Assembly: GCA_004335635.1 (NCBI GenBank)
Contig: QAXH01002741.1
Location: 1-29,298, forward strand
Length of the DNA stretch: 29,298 nucleotides
Source: Chloromonas sp. AAM2
Taxonomy: Eukaryota > Chlorophyta > Chlorophyceae > Chlamydomonadales > Chlamydomonadaceae
Direction of reading: 5' to 3'
Position 1 is the first letter of the stretch, and each line of letters begins with the position of its first letter. The position numbers and the translations under genes were made by a program. The notes under the pieces are model-generated. The model ran no database searches and was not told the origin of the DNA. It saw only the letters and a program-made list of their open reading frames with translations. Below, piece after piece: positions 1 to 9,557 of this stretch.

Positions 1-29
1 GCACTTGTAAGTTTGCATGAGTCACACAA

Positions 30-82
30 GAATTGTCCCAGAACTGGCAAACTTCTTTTTTTTCTGAGGGCTAGGGTTAGGG
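30..82. repeat. Dispersed repeat, copy 1 (second copy at 19921)
   Basis: A 23-base block at 30-52, beginning gaattgtcccag and ending ctggcaaac, is repeated exactly at 19921-19943. Similarity continues weakly for about 20 more bases on the right: 'ctgagggctag' here against 'ctgagatctag' in the other copy. An exact 23-mer twice in 29 kb is not expected by chance, so this is probably part of an interspersed repeat family. I cannot name the family or its ends. Confidence 0.6.
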
Positions 83-94
83 TTAGGGTTAGGG
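71..94 (+). repeat. Short telomere-like (TTAGGG)n run
   Basis: About four units of TTAGGG follow each other, then a degenerate 'tgggttag'. Many green plants and algae use TTTAGGG, so the six-base unit is a slight oddity. The G-rich strand is on the + strand at the left edge, the opposite of what a left chromosome end would show, so I read it as an interstitial telomere-like repeat. Confidence 0.75.
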
Positions 95-548
95 TGGGTT
101 AGTTTTCCTTCACGGCTCCTGAACTGCATTCTCCAACCTGCAAAACCCACTCCAACACGACGCAAACCGAAGATGAACCATTCATCATAACTGTGGATGA
201 TATCACGGCCTTTGCCCGTTGGCCATGCTCAACTACCTGGGCGTTGGGTGCGTGTGCACAAACAAGCGAGGTACGCAAGCTCACACAACGGTTGTGTGTG
301 CCTGCATGCCACTCCGCAACACCAAAGCTGCTGCAGCACAAGAGCGTGCAATCATCTGATTAGTCTGTCTACGTAGCGGGAGCAACCAGCAACTAGCCAG
401 GCACTGTTGGGCCCCCAAAGGCTAAATGAAACGCAATAAAAAAAAGAGTCCCCGAGTTGTTGACCAGAATAGACCTTCCCAGGTAGATATGGAAAACTCA
501 CGGGTGGACACAAGACAGCAATAGCGGGACGAGCAAGCAGCACAGTTA

Positions 549-553
549 TTACA
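549..553 (-). promoter_or_regulatory. Candidate poly(A) signal (TGTAA) of the CNNM-type gene
   Basis: On the minus strand the pentamer TGTAA lies about 200 bases beyond the stop codon at 753. TGTAA is the usual chlorophyte polyadenylation signal. A five-base match can be chance, and no transcript end is visible here. Confidence 0.3.
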
Positions 554-752
554 AGAACACGTTTCAGTCAGTTCACATTAGAAAGGGAATCGCATCTGCA
601 TCAACTGGAGCCAGGGGTGCACTCTGACATGTGCCAGTGAAACTCACGCCCGGCAAACCAGGCAAGGGAGTTTCTGGGACACCAAAACTTGTTTTGTTTT
701 GGTAGGCGGTGATGGGTGTGACTGCTTCGACTTGGCTTATGGAGCAGCCGGG

Positions 753-3700
753 TTATTCATTTCCTTGGATCTTGAGGGGCATGAGGGGTGCGGTCAGCGA
801 GGTGATGGCTGCATGCAGGCCATGGCCCTTGGACATGGTGCGCCGGCCGAGGTTGGTCTTGAGCATGACATCCACAGGCAGAGCGCCGCCTGCAACCGCC
901 TGCACATGCGCGGACACAGGGCGCACACGTGCGCATCAAAACAGCAGACGTACATGTTGCTGTGCATTACCATGCACGCCTGCCTGAGACCAGGCGGATA
1001 CGGACAGCCAACTAAGCGCTCAAGTTCAGAGGCCGCACAGCTCTAATCTTCTTGTGGTTGCGCAGCTTACCCCGTCTGTCGGTATGAAATCCCACTAATA
1101 TCCAGTATACTTCTTGTCCTGCCTGCCCACAGGTACCCTGTGCGCACCTGTCTCAACCTGTCGGGTAGCGCTGCCGCCAACACCCCCTCCTCCACACGCA
1201 CGTTGTGATGGTTGTCCACGTACTTGTCAGTCTCGTCAACAATCTCTGTGGACAGGCCGCAGCAAGAGCATGCTCATCACTTCAGTGCATTGGCACGTTG
1301 AGCATTGTGCCAAGTAACTGGCACGAGCAACGTCTTTGCAATGTGTAACAATACGGATCAGCAAAAACAAACACATACTGGTCAGTGCATAAGGACGAAA
1401 GCCATTCACTGAACAAGACAACGTCAACAAAGCAGTCATGCGTTGGCACAATTGATGATCAAGCCTGTGCATCATGGTAACTTGCCAAGCCTCGGTCTGC
1501 CTGACCAATATACCTAACCCATGAGCTCAAGGGACAGGCTTCCTGGCAGCTGCTCCTGGCCCACCTGTGCGAATGAGCTCCTCTATCACATCCTCAATGG
1601 TGATGACGCCTATGGGCTGGCCGGGGGGAGCAAGCTTGGGCACGCGTGTGCGGTTCCTCCTGTGGATGGAACACGCACAGCCACCAAAACCTCTACTTGG
1701 CACACTGCAACCAAGCATCTGCGGACCGCCAAAAGCCCAGGTTGCCTGTACATCACCATTGCCTATGAGACAGACCCAAGCCGGTCAAATGATAGCAGAT
1801 ATTGCTGAGCGGTTGGTATGCAAGGAGGGCCAGTGCACATACACAATAGGTCTGGCAGCTAAACAGGGCGCGCAGCTTGTGTCTGCCTGATCGCCCTGCA
1901 CCAAGCTCCTGATGCTCAGGACCCATCCATCCACTTGAAGTTCTGCTCGGTGCCAACGTCCATTGGTCACCAGCCTGCCCTGTTCCCGCCTGCCTCCAGC
2001 CGCACTTGTGCCCAGCCCTTCTCACACACCTGCTGGATGTTACTTCCCGTTCCAGGTGCTTGCTTGCATGGTCTCCGTTGCGCTGCGCCCGTCCATCATC
2101 ATCATCTCCTGGCGCCCCGTCCTCCACCCCGCCATCCTCCTCATACTCAACTCGGAACTCCCCCAAGTTGACACACACCGAGCCCATGTCAGACTCGTGC
2201 ACGCTGGCGATCTCGCTTGGCCCAGCCCCTGACGCTTCGCCTGCATCTTCACCGCCTGGCCCCTGCCCCATGCTCATGCGCGTCCGCCGCATGCTCTCGC
2301 CTGTACTCTTGGGGCTGCCGGCCTCGCCACTTTGCGACCTTCCCTGATCCGCAGATGCCAGTTCAGCTCGTGAGACGTGCGCGGCAATCGCTTTCGCCGC
2401 TCGCTCGCTGTATCGCTGCCGGCTTGCTGTCGGTGTCTGCGAGCCGTCTCCGTCTTGTAAGCCTTGCTGGGAGCTGGAAGCTTGCTGCTGTGCCTCTGGG
2501 TCCTTGGCACCCTCAGCTGCCTCAATGGCAGCAACAGCCATGGCCTGGGGAAGCAAAGGCGAGAACAATCCATTTATGTGGCCTGTGCGGCATGGACTGG
2601 GAGGAGAATCGAGTCATCAAGTCCGCATTGTTAGCTGGCAATGCTTTGCAGCCAGGTGCTAGAAGCCAGCAAGCCTATAGGTAAGGTATATGCAACCACA
2701 TCACATGGTTGCAGCTGCGGGAAAATCTGATGATGTTCAAAGTGCAGTTGATTGCTGGCGTCCTTAGTGCAATAGGTTTGGCCAGTATTGACAGTACTGT
2801 TGCCCAAGCACCTACACTAACGTCGCCGTTGGTTGTCCAGCACACCGCATTCTCTGTCGCCTTGCCTGTCTAGTGGACCTACAACTGCCTGGCGTACCTC
2901 CACCCTGTGCTGTTTGTATTCATCGCCCGTTTGTGATTGCTGCATGCATACACAGCACACTCGTGTGTGCATGTGCGTGTCGCGTGGGTGTTTAGACTGT
3001 GCCACATCTGCACCGTATAATGTTGTGGCTGTCCATCACCTGCTCTTCATGGATGCAGAAACACGATGCCAGGGGTGCTCCGTTTCTTCTATGTCTTTGT
3101 CTCTTCCCTTTCTTTCCCTTTTTTCGTCTTTTCTCGTTCTTTTTTTCCTGTTTTTCCTTTCTATTGTTGTTCCCTTCGTTCTTTTCCAGCCTCACCTCCA
3201 CTAGGAGCTGTTGGTCAGGCACATGCGACGCCTCTGGTTGGTCGTCCTCGTCATCGACCTCGGGCTGAGTCAGCACGGCCATGTGACTGCGCCCGGTCTG
3301 AAACAGCTTGAGCATGTCGTACATCGGGGTGGCAGCGGACAGCCTGCAGCATGCGTCCACCCGACAGCCCTTCTGTGTGTACATGCAGTTGCTCAGACTT
3401 TCTTCAGGTATGAACCGATAAGTGATCAGACTTGGCAGGCTCCTGACATGACCTACGAACTGATAGATTCGTGTCAAACCTACCTCGGCAGGCTCCTCAT
3501 CTTTAGCTGCGCCACGGGCACATCCCTGGTCATCTTGTACTGCAGCAGCTCCTTGACCAGCAGCAGGCCCACCTGGGCAGCACCAGACAGCGGCGCAATC
3601 AGATGGCAGACACACAGGCAGACAGATGACAGGCGCACACTGAAAGACCAGGGCAGAGTTGAGCAGTGCATGGTCTCAGAACTGAGCCTGCATGCTGCCT

Positions 3701-6700
3701 GCCCAGCTCAAGGGTCTGGCCTCACAAGCTCCCTTCGTTCTACTTGCAATTGCTCAGATGTGGACGCAGTGACAGTTGCCTGGTTCTTCTCCTTTCAACT
3801 CCTACTGTACATCGTCTTCCTTGCCCACTGTCTGGGAGATGTGGACAGGCACCCTGTTCTCCGGTGTCTGACACACTGCATGCACGCCTACCATGTGCTG
3901 AAGGGGTTCTGACCCTGACAGGTTGCCACCGTTTTTTCCTCTCCATTTTGGCTTGACTCTTTCATTTTGAACTTTGAATGTGAGTGCACGCTTGTTTTGT
4001 CATCCACTGTCTGACACGATGCCATGCACTGCTACCTTGCTCACCAGGTCGCTTCTGTTTCCCTCCCTGTGCACGGGTATCCTGGAGTGGCCCGACTCCA
4101 GCACCATGCGCACAGTGGCCTCGTCCAGCCGGTCGGCTGTGGACAGAGTCATCAGCTTGCGCAGCGGGGTCATGGAGCGGTAGGCGATCTTGTTGGTCAG
4201 GTCAAGAGCACCTGGGAGACAGACAGGAGGCCAGGGGTGGATCAGTGTGTAACAGGATCAGGATAAGCCGTGGCTCTTATCAACGCATAATCCATCATAA
4301 TACCTAAACTTGGCGCTGTGTCACAGTGTAGGGAAACGCTGTGATGGTGGAGAGGGCAACAGAGATCAGGTGGCGGTCTGCCATGGCAGCAACAAAGACC
4401 ATTCACTGCCTGTTGCAGCATGTGCGTGTTGCCATCAAGCCAGGAGTAGAATTACGTGCTTGTCAGGTGTGGCGGGCTGTTTTATTTGGTTGCAACTGTC
4501 ACACCTCTCACCTGTGATGACCTTGATCTCATCCAGTGACAGCTTGCCCCCCATGCCTGTGGCCTCGCCATGAATATCCACCAGGGCTTTGAGCTGCTGG
4601 CGCCTGTTGAGAAAAGGCACACAAGCACATGGATGACAGTGTCGCTTGACTGACGGCTGCTCTGGCCTCACAGGAGAATGTGTGAAGGTGCAGACCCAGC
4701 CTTTGTTGGTTCAGTCATGCATGCTTCTCAGCCCTGTGTGTCTCAAAGGCATGCATACGCCGTCACGTCCAAGGTGCATGCTTTGCGGGTGCCCCGTCTT
4801 CTCATCCCAATCCTACGTCCAAGCCCTACCAGTTGCTGTTTATACATACCTATTGAATTTTCAATCCACAAGTTTGAATTCCACATGTTCTCAATCCACA
4901 GCAGGTACCACACATCGAATTTCCATCAACACTGCCTCTGCAGGCTCTGCATGTGTGATACCCCTCACCTGAAGAGTGAGTGGTGCTCTGTTCCCAGCAC
5001 CAGGTCTAACACCTTCCCCAGGGTCCAGGACACAGGGCTGGTCACAAACATCAGCAGCCGCACCAGCCACGACAGCCGTGCACCAATCAACAAACCAAAC
5101 CTGCAAGCGCACACAAGAAAGGCATGCACTGGTCGCTTGTCAGCAAAGGTGTGAAAGCCACGTGACAGCTCATGTGGCCACGTGAGGTCCATGCAACGCA
5201 CGTGTGTAATGCACATGCTGAGCGTCCTGCATTTTGCAGTGCTCGCTACCCTTGCGCTGCCCTTGGGGCAGGCGGTTTCTAGCAGGTCCGATGGTTGCCT
5301 TGGCAACTGTCGCGGCACAGAGCATGCCTCCACATTGGCTTATGCATGTGCCGTTACAAGCCTCGTGCCTAGCAATGTCCATATTTGCCTGGAGTACGTA
5401 TGAAAATCAAGATCAATACAGTTTTTGATGTCTGCGTCTGCACACAAGCTTCCAGGCCGGGCCAGGTCACAGTTCCCTTGCAATTGTTGCAAACAAGCGT
5501 GCATTCAGAGTCGACCGTCGAAGCAGAGCCGCCCCAGACATGCCGGTTATATGCCGGTTCCTTACTTAGAGCACAGTGCCTGTGGGATGATCTCTCCAAA
5601 GAAGAGCACTGCTGTCACTGACACTATCAGGGCAGTCAGTGGGTCTGCCAGACGGTCCAGGAACAAGGGCAGCGTCTGCAGAGCGGCAGACAGAGGGGCG
5701 GCGATGGGACCTGATGTGGTCAGAAAGGCTGCGGAGCCACGCACAAATCCCCCTGACCACCACGGTGAGCATGTGTCAGCATGTGAATTGTGACGTCAGA
5801 CTCTGCGACCTGTCAATCCTGTGGGCACATATCGACACCAGCGCCCTCTGTTCGTTCGCTGTGACGGTTGACTTGAGACATGACATTTGAGAGGCAATGA
5901 ACATTGAACTGTATGCATTTTTTTCAGGCCACTTTTGGGTCCAACGAGGTTTGCGGTCAGGATAGTACGTCGAGGTGGTGGTCACCCTTTTTTGAGGATA
6001 GTACCTCAGAAAAGGGTGACCACCACCATTAGTATCCCGATGTGTCATATTCCCCTTCACCTGGGGGTAGATTGGACGGACAGGAGTCCCTCCCCTCATG
6101 TGAGGAGGGCAAGGAAGATGGAAGGGATGAGATGCAAGAAAGCATGCAATCTTCCAGTTCTCAGGCATGCACTCTGACCTTAACCTTACGCCCGATAAAG
6201 GTAAACAGTCGGGGCTTGAAGTGTTGTGCAAGCTTGAGACAGTATCTTTAGGTGGTGCATGGACGCATTGCTGACGGACACACACGCACCGTCATTGCAC
6301 CAGCGTTGCACAGAAGCAGTGTCACCAGCAAGTGGTGGGAGTTCTTGATGATGGGCATGATCTTGCGGGCCTGCAATGCAAATGTGCTGGCGTTGGATAT
6401 AACAACCACTGCCATGGCCCGCTGAAGGATGGCTACCATTGGGGTGAGCAAAGCAGCTGCAGGTGAAGTTGCCTGGGTGTCTGGGAACCCACGTTCTTTT
6501 TCTCTGCTGGCGTCCCGCTGCGAATCAGCACTTCCATTTGCGTCGTGTCCAAGCTCATCAGGCCTGTGCATGACGCAGCATGAAGTTAATGACATGTCCA
6601 GCATTGGGTGTCCCAACCAAGGTTTAGCCTTGCGCACCTAGAGTCAGCCCACTCATGAGGCCTGCCGTCACGGTGACGAAAACGCTCAAGGCCACGAGCA

Positions 6701-6749
6701 TGTAGTTGGTGGCATCATCGTTGTCGTCCCACTCGAGCAACGAGCGCAT
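753..6749 (-). CDS. CNNM/CorC-type DUF21 + CBS-pair membrane protein, probable Mg2+ transporter (13 exons)
   Basis: Exons, high to low: 6749-6638, 6563-6493, 6370-6290, 5675-5566, 5100-4969, 4603-4512, 4211-4045, 3572-3484, 3343-3196, 2544-2030, 1659-1565, 1245-1148, 899-753. All phases agree; product about 618 aa. Residues 16-168 form the DUF21 membrane domain: the signature GLMSGLTLGLMSLD spans exons 1-2, LLVTLLLCNAGAM comes next, and FGEIIPQALCSK is the conserved acidic turn. An acidic linker (SLDEIKVIT..ALDL) leads into a CBS pair: CBS1 about 200-290 (SGHSRIPV), CBS2 about 285-540, ending in PIGVITIEDVIEELI and IVDETD. A Ser/Gly/acidic insert of about 170 aa, mostly exon 10, interrupts CBS2. 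The family (animal CNNM, bacterial CorC, plant MGR/CBSDUF) exports or compartmentalises Mg2+; the substrate here is inferred from family. Three points are less certain. Exon 12 could end at 1202 instead. The exon 10 donor was chosen for phase and consensus. The start may lie upstream in a mini-exon, giving about 633 aa. Confidence 0.88.
2030..2544 (-). other. Disordered insert inside the second CBS domain of the CNNM-type protein
   Basis: This 515-base exon encodes a Gln/Ser/Gly/Asp-rich segment with no fold I recognise. It includes a basic phosphosite-like stretch, SMRRTRMSMG, and an acidic stretch, GAPGDDDDGRAQ. It sits between the CBS2 half ending HMAVLTQP and the half starting PIGVITIEDV. 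Plant relatives also have a variable segment here, so it is a long version of a known variable loop. Confidence 0.75.
3084..3190. repeat. Polypyrimidine tract in an intron
   Basis: The + strand is nearly all C and T (for example tttttcgtcttttctcg). On the coding minus strand it is purine-rich and lies just after the exon ending at 3196. The ORFs it creates in other frames (Phe/Ser-rich or Lys/Arg-rich) are low-complexity artefacts. Confidence 0.7.
5974..6027. repeat. Near-perfect inverted repeat (24-bp arms, 6-bp loop) in intron 3 of the CNNM-type gene
   Basis: The left arm 5974-5997 (starts ggtggtggtcaccc) and right arm 6004-6027 (ends gggtgaccaccacc) are complementary at 23 of 24 positions, separated by 'atagta'. 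Outside the arms, 'ggatagtacg' on the left and 'tagtatccc' on the right extend the symmetry imperfectly. It lies in the 614-bp intron between exons 3 and 4. It could be a MITE-like element or a small-RNA-type hairpin; I see no clear target-site duplication. Confidence 0.75.
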
Positions 6750-7028
6750 TTTACTATCCGACCCAAGCAGCAAAAGCAGTAGCACCGCTATGGATCAGAC
6801 AGTGAGCATCGTCGCATTGCTGATCATCGATATGTGCGTCCATCGGGTCTGAGGCCCGCACGCGCTTTCTGACGGTTACGGCGCGTTTGCATCATTGCCG
6901 GCACGGCCGGGCCAGGAGTAGCGTCAGCAGCAGTGCCTGAATAATACGGAGGTCTGACCCCTATCAACTGCAGCAATGGCCGGAATGGCCAGCAGACAGA
7001 TGTCTCACAGCTGTGACATACCCGGCAT
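6750..7028 (-). other. Candidate 5' mini-exon and signal sequence of the CNNM-type gene
   Basis: Read upstream of the Met at 6749, the frame stays open for 14 codons and gives a signal-peptide-like core, AVLLLLLLGSDSK, before a TGA. An AG at 6789-6788 could start that exon at 6787. A 7-base exon at 7028-7022 (ATGCCGG) followed by a consensus donor GTATGT has the matching phase. Joined, the N-terminus would be MPAVLLLLLLGSDSKMRS. Phase and hydrophobicity support this. The acceptor has a poor pyrimidine tract and the mini-exon is too short to prove by eye. Confidence 0.35.
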
Positions 7029-8117
7029 GTCATCCGGCAATGCCAAACTCACCCTTCGCAATACAAAATCCTGACCTTGTGTTTTAGTTAGTGTCAGGGC
7101 TGCAGGACGTGTGGACTTCTGCCTGATGTCAGGCATGTGTAACGCGCATGGGCGAGTTCACATTGGCATGTTAACGACGTGGTTTGGTCAACGCGTTGGT
7201 CACCTTTGACACTGTCAGATTAGTATCTTTGCTAAAACGACGCTCAGGAATGTTATTTGCTGGGGAGTGGACAAGCGAGGACACACCCTTGTGCTGTGTG
7301 TGAAGGTGACAAAATGAGGTGGCTTGAAATGTGCAGGACAGCAAGAGCTGCAATGTTGCATCCTATGGCGCTGTGCAATGGCATGAACCTAAGGCAAGAC
7401 GCCTGCAGCGGTGAAAGTCAGCTCTATGACCCTGCATGAAAATGGTTCCACGGTCATCAAAGAACTCTTTTACATGCTCGGTGATTCGACATTTTCAACA
7501 CACTCACGCCCATGGTCATTCAATGATCAGCACCCAGCCATCCGTGCCTGAAATACCATAGCAGTGCCTTGAGGTCTGCTGATTGGTTTGCGATACATGC
7601 CAGTGATAGTACACCGGCAATTTGCAACAAACTCCATTAACAAAGTCACAATGTTTGGACATGGATTATCACTGCCCGGTGAGACAGGGTTGTGGGTGAA
7701 GACAGTCAGAGCAGTGCGTAGCAGGGCGGTAGCAAAGCACAGCAGACTGTCAGCATTGAGTCAGCTGCAGTGGCAGCATACATCCTGCTGCCTGGTGCGT
7801 ACCAGAGTGCATCGAACTCAGAGTGTACCACGGCCACATACGTACGTATTAAACGCTGTGCTGCGAAGTGCAGCTTAGATATGTACACTGCGCCTGGGTC
7901 TATGGAACATCATCCTGCTCGAGTTTGTTGCCACGTTATTTGACAACAGAAAGGGGGTTTTGAGGACGGGTGGGTGGGGTCAGATGCTGGTCAGTGAACT
8001 TCAATCAGTCAAGGCGGTGGTCGCTTTGTCCCCTGGTGCTAGCCCTGTGGCCTTGCAATGCTAACAAAACTCGAATGCTAACGAATTCTGTAAGCTTAAC
8101 ACCGATTGCGATGTTCA
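6750..8117. other. Intergenic region between the CNNM-type and EF-hand/CNBD genes
   Basis: This 1.37-kb stretch lies downstream of the minus-strand EF-hand/CNBD gene and upstream of the minus-strand CNNM-type gene, so it should hold the terminator of one and the promoter of the other. Apart from the candidate mini-exon I see no exon with family similarity. The reading frames present (for example 7588-7878 on +) look random. Confidence 0.6.
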
Positions 8118-9557
8118 TCACCATGCCACTCCCATCAGAGCCGCTGCCTCCCTTGCATTTGCGTTAGCCAGGGCAATGCTGCGTGGAAGGAAGCTGGACT
8201 GCTGTGGGGGCCTGCCCTCGTGAAGGGCCTGCAGGTTGGACCAGCGGGCCGAGGTCAGGGCGGCGCCCGAATAATGCACACCACTGTTCAGCGTGCCCTG
8301 CAGGGCAACAGCCAGGATGAGACAGAACGATGGTGATGCAAGGACGCATTCACCAAATATCGCATCAAAGGGGACAGATGCATCGCTTGTGCATTGCATA
8401 TGTGTACGCGAGGTGATTATCACAACGCCACATGCACAGAGGCTGTTCATGCACCAGAGGCTGGCAAAACGTGTGTCACACTTGAGGGCGCGCCAGGGAG
8501 GACTGCTTGAAGCAAGTCCGCACCAAAACACCGCACAGGCTAATCCGCTGTGACGTGAACAATCGCACTCAGATACATAAGCCGGATTAGCATAAGCCGG
8601 ACAGATCCACTGTGCTGCACTCAGAACGCTGTCTGTACTGCTTGCAGGCCAAGATCGTGATGTGTGCAACTAAGACGTGCTCGCAAGCTCCATGACACAA
8701 GCTCTGAAGCAGTCAGTTTGTGGCATTAGCGTTTGTCCGCTTACCAGCAAGGGTGGTCTTGCTTGTTTGGAGTACAACAGAGAGACGTTGCCCTGTGCCT
8801 GCAGTCGAGTGAGACCTGGAGGCCGGGCCACACGTGGCGCACCAATGAGCTCAGCTGCTGCGGTTGTTGGCACCTTGGATAGTTTGTCCACGTGACCAGC
8901 TTGTAGCACGTGATTCAGAGCGGCACGGTGCAGCTTCGCCTGTAGTTGTCCCACCTGCGGCGAGAGGGTGCAACATCCTGATGATGAGCGAGTTTGGTTG
9001 CTTGCGGTTGTGGCTTATAGCTGACATCACACACATTCAGCTGAGCTTATTAGATGAAGACCTTCCCCACACTGGTTAAATGAACAACCACTGGTTGTCT
9101 GAAGATCACTCCCGTTTTCTTGCGACATCCGGTATGTTCACCTGGTTGAACGGCTTGGCTGCCCGCGCTTCCCGCACTCCATCGCGTCCCTCGAACACTC
9201 GGGATGAGAACACCGCCTGGGATAGCGAGGGTTCGCCAACGCCCATGTGTGTATGGGAGAGTACACCTGGCACAACCCCAAGGGCAAAGTCCAGGCAGCT
9301 CGTTGCACTGAAAACCTGCACCAGGTGGCAGGACGCCAAGTTTGAGGACAAAACAGCGGCAACCGCACTGTGCCGTAATTCAATCAGGAGCATGTTCTTG
9401 TTGTCGCTCGTGTTGTGTTGCTGTCTGCGCCAGCACATACTGTGGTGGGCACGTGTCTACGTACCTGTGAAGGTTTGAACAACATGGGTGCCATGTTGAG
9501 CGCGGCTTCGGCTTGTTGGTCGCGCCGCCGCATGGATGGATGGGAACTCGCATGGCT
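8118..9557 (-). other. C-terminal exons of the giant protein
   Basis: Four exons in phase 0 (9557-9465, 9315-9142, 8954-8745, 8297-8118) follow the disordered exon. They read less like low complexity than the preceding exon: LDFALGVVPGVLSHTHMGVG, QLQAKLHRAALNHVLQAG and VHYSGAALTSARWSNLQALH. I do not recognise a domain. Clean splice sites and matching phases are the only evidence that they belong to the gene. Confidence 0.65.

Larger units (their letters stand above)
1..752. other. 3' flank of the CNNM-type gene; no gene recognised
   Basis: I see no convincing exon on either strand. Seen here: one copy of a dispersed repeat (30-52), a short TTAGGG run (71-94), and the downstream region of the minus-strand CNNM-type gene, including a TGTAA candidate poly(A) signal at 549-553. 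The short reading frames lack recognisable motifs and are probably chance. Confidence 0.6.

Noticed and set aside
71..94. Window starts at a chromosome telomere
   Set aside because: Too few units, not at the very edge, and the G-rich strand points the wrong way for a left end.
1935..2029. Coding reading QQVCEKGWAQVRLEAGGNRAG as an extra exon of the CNNM-type gene
   Set aside because: It can be joined in phase only with a distant donor or a very weak acceptor. The donor CAG|GTGTGTG at 2030 gives a simpler in-phase join to 1659. Kept as an alternative only.
3211..3912. 233-codon plus-strand ORF as a gene
   Set aside because: It is antisense to verified exons and introns of the CNNM-type gene and has no family motif.
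5776..6285. 169-codon minus-strand ORF covering the hairpin
   Set aside because: Lies wholly in intron 3 of the CNNM-type gene; bordering exons join in phase without it and the composition is random.
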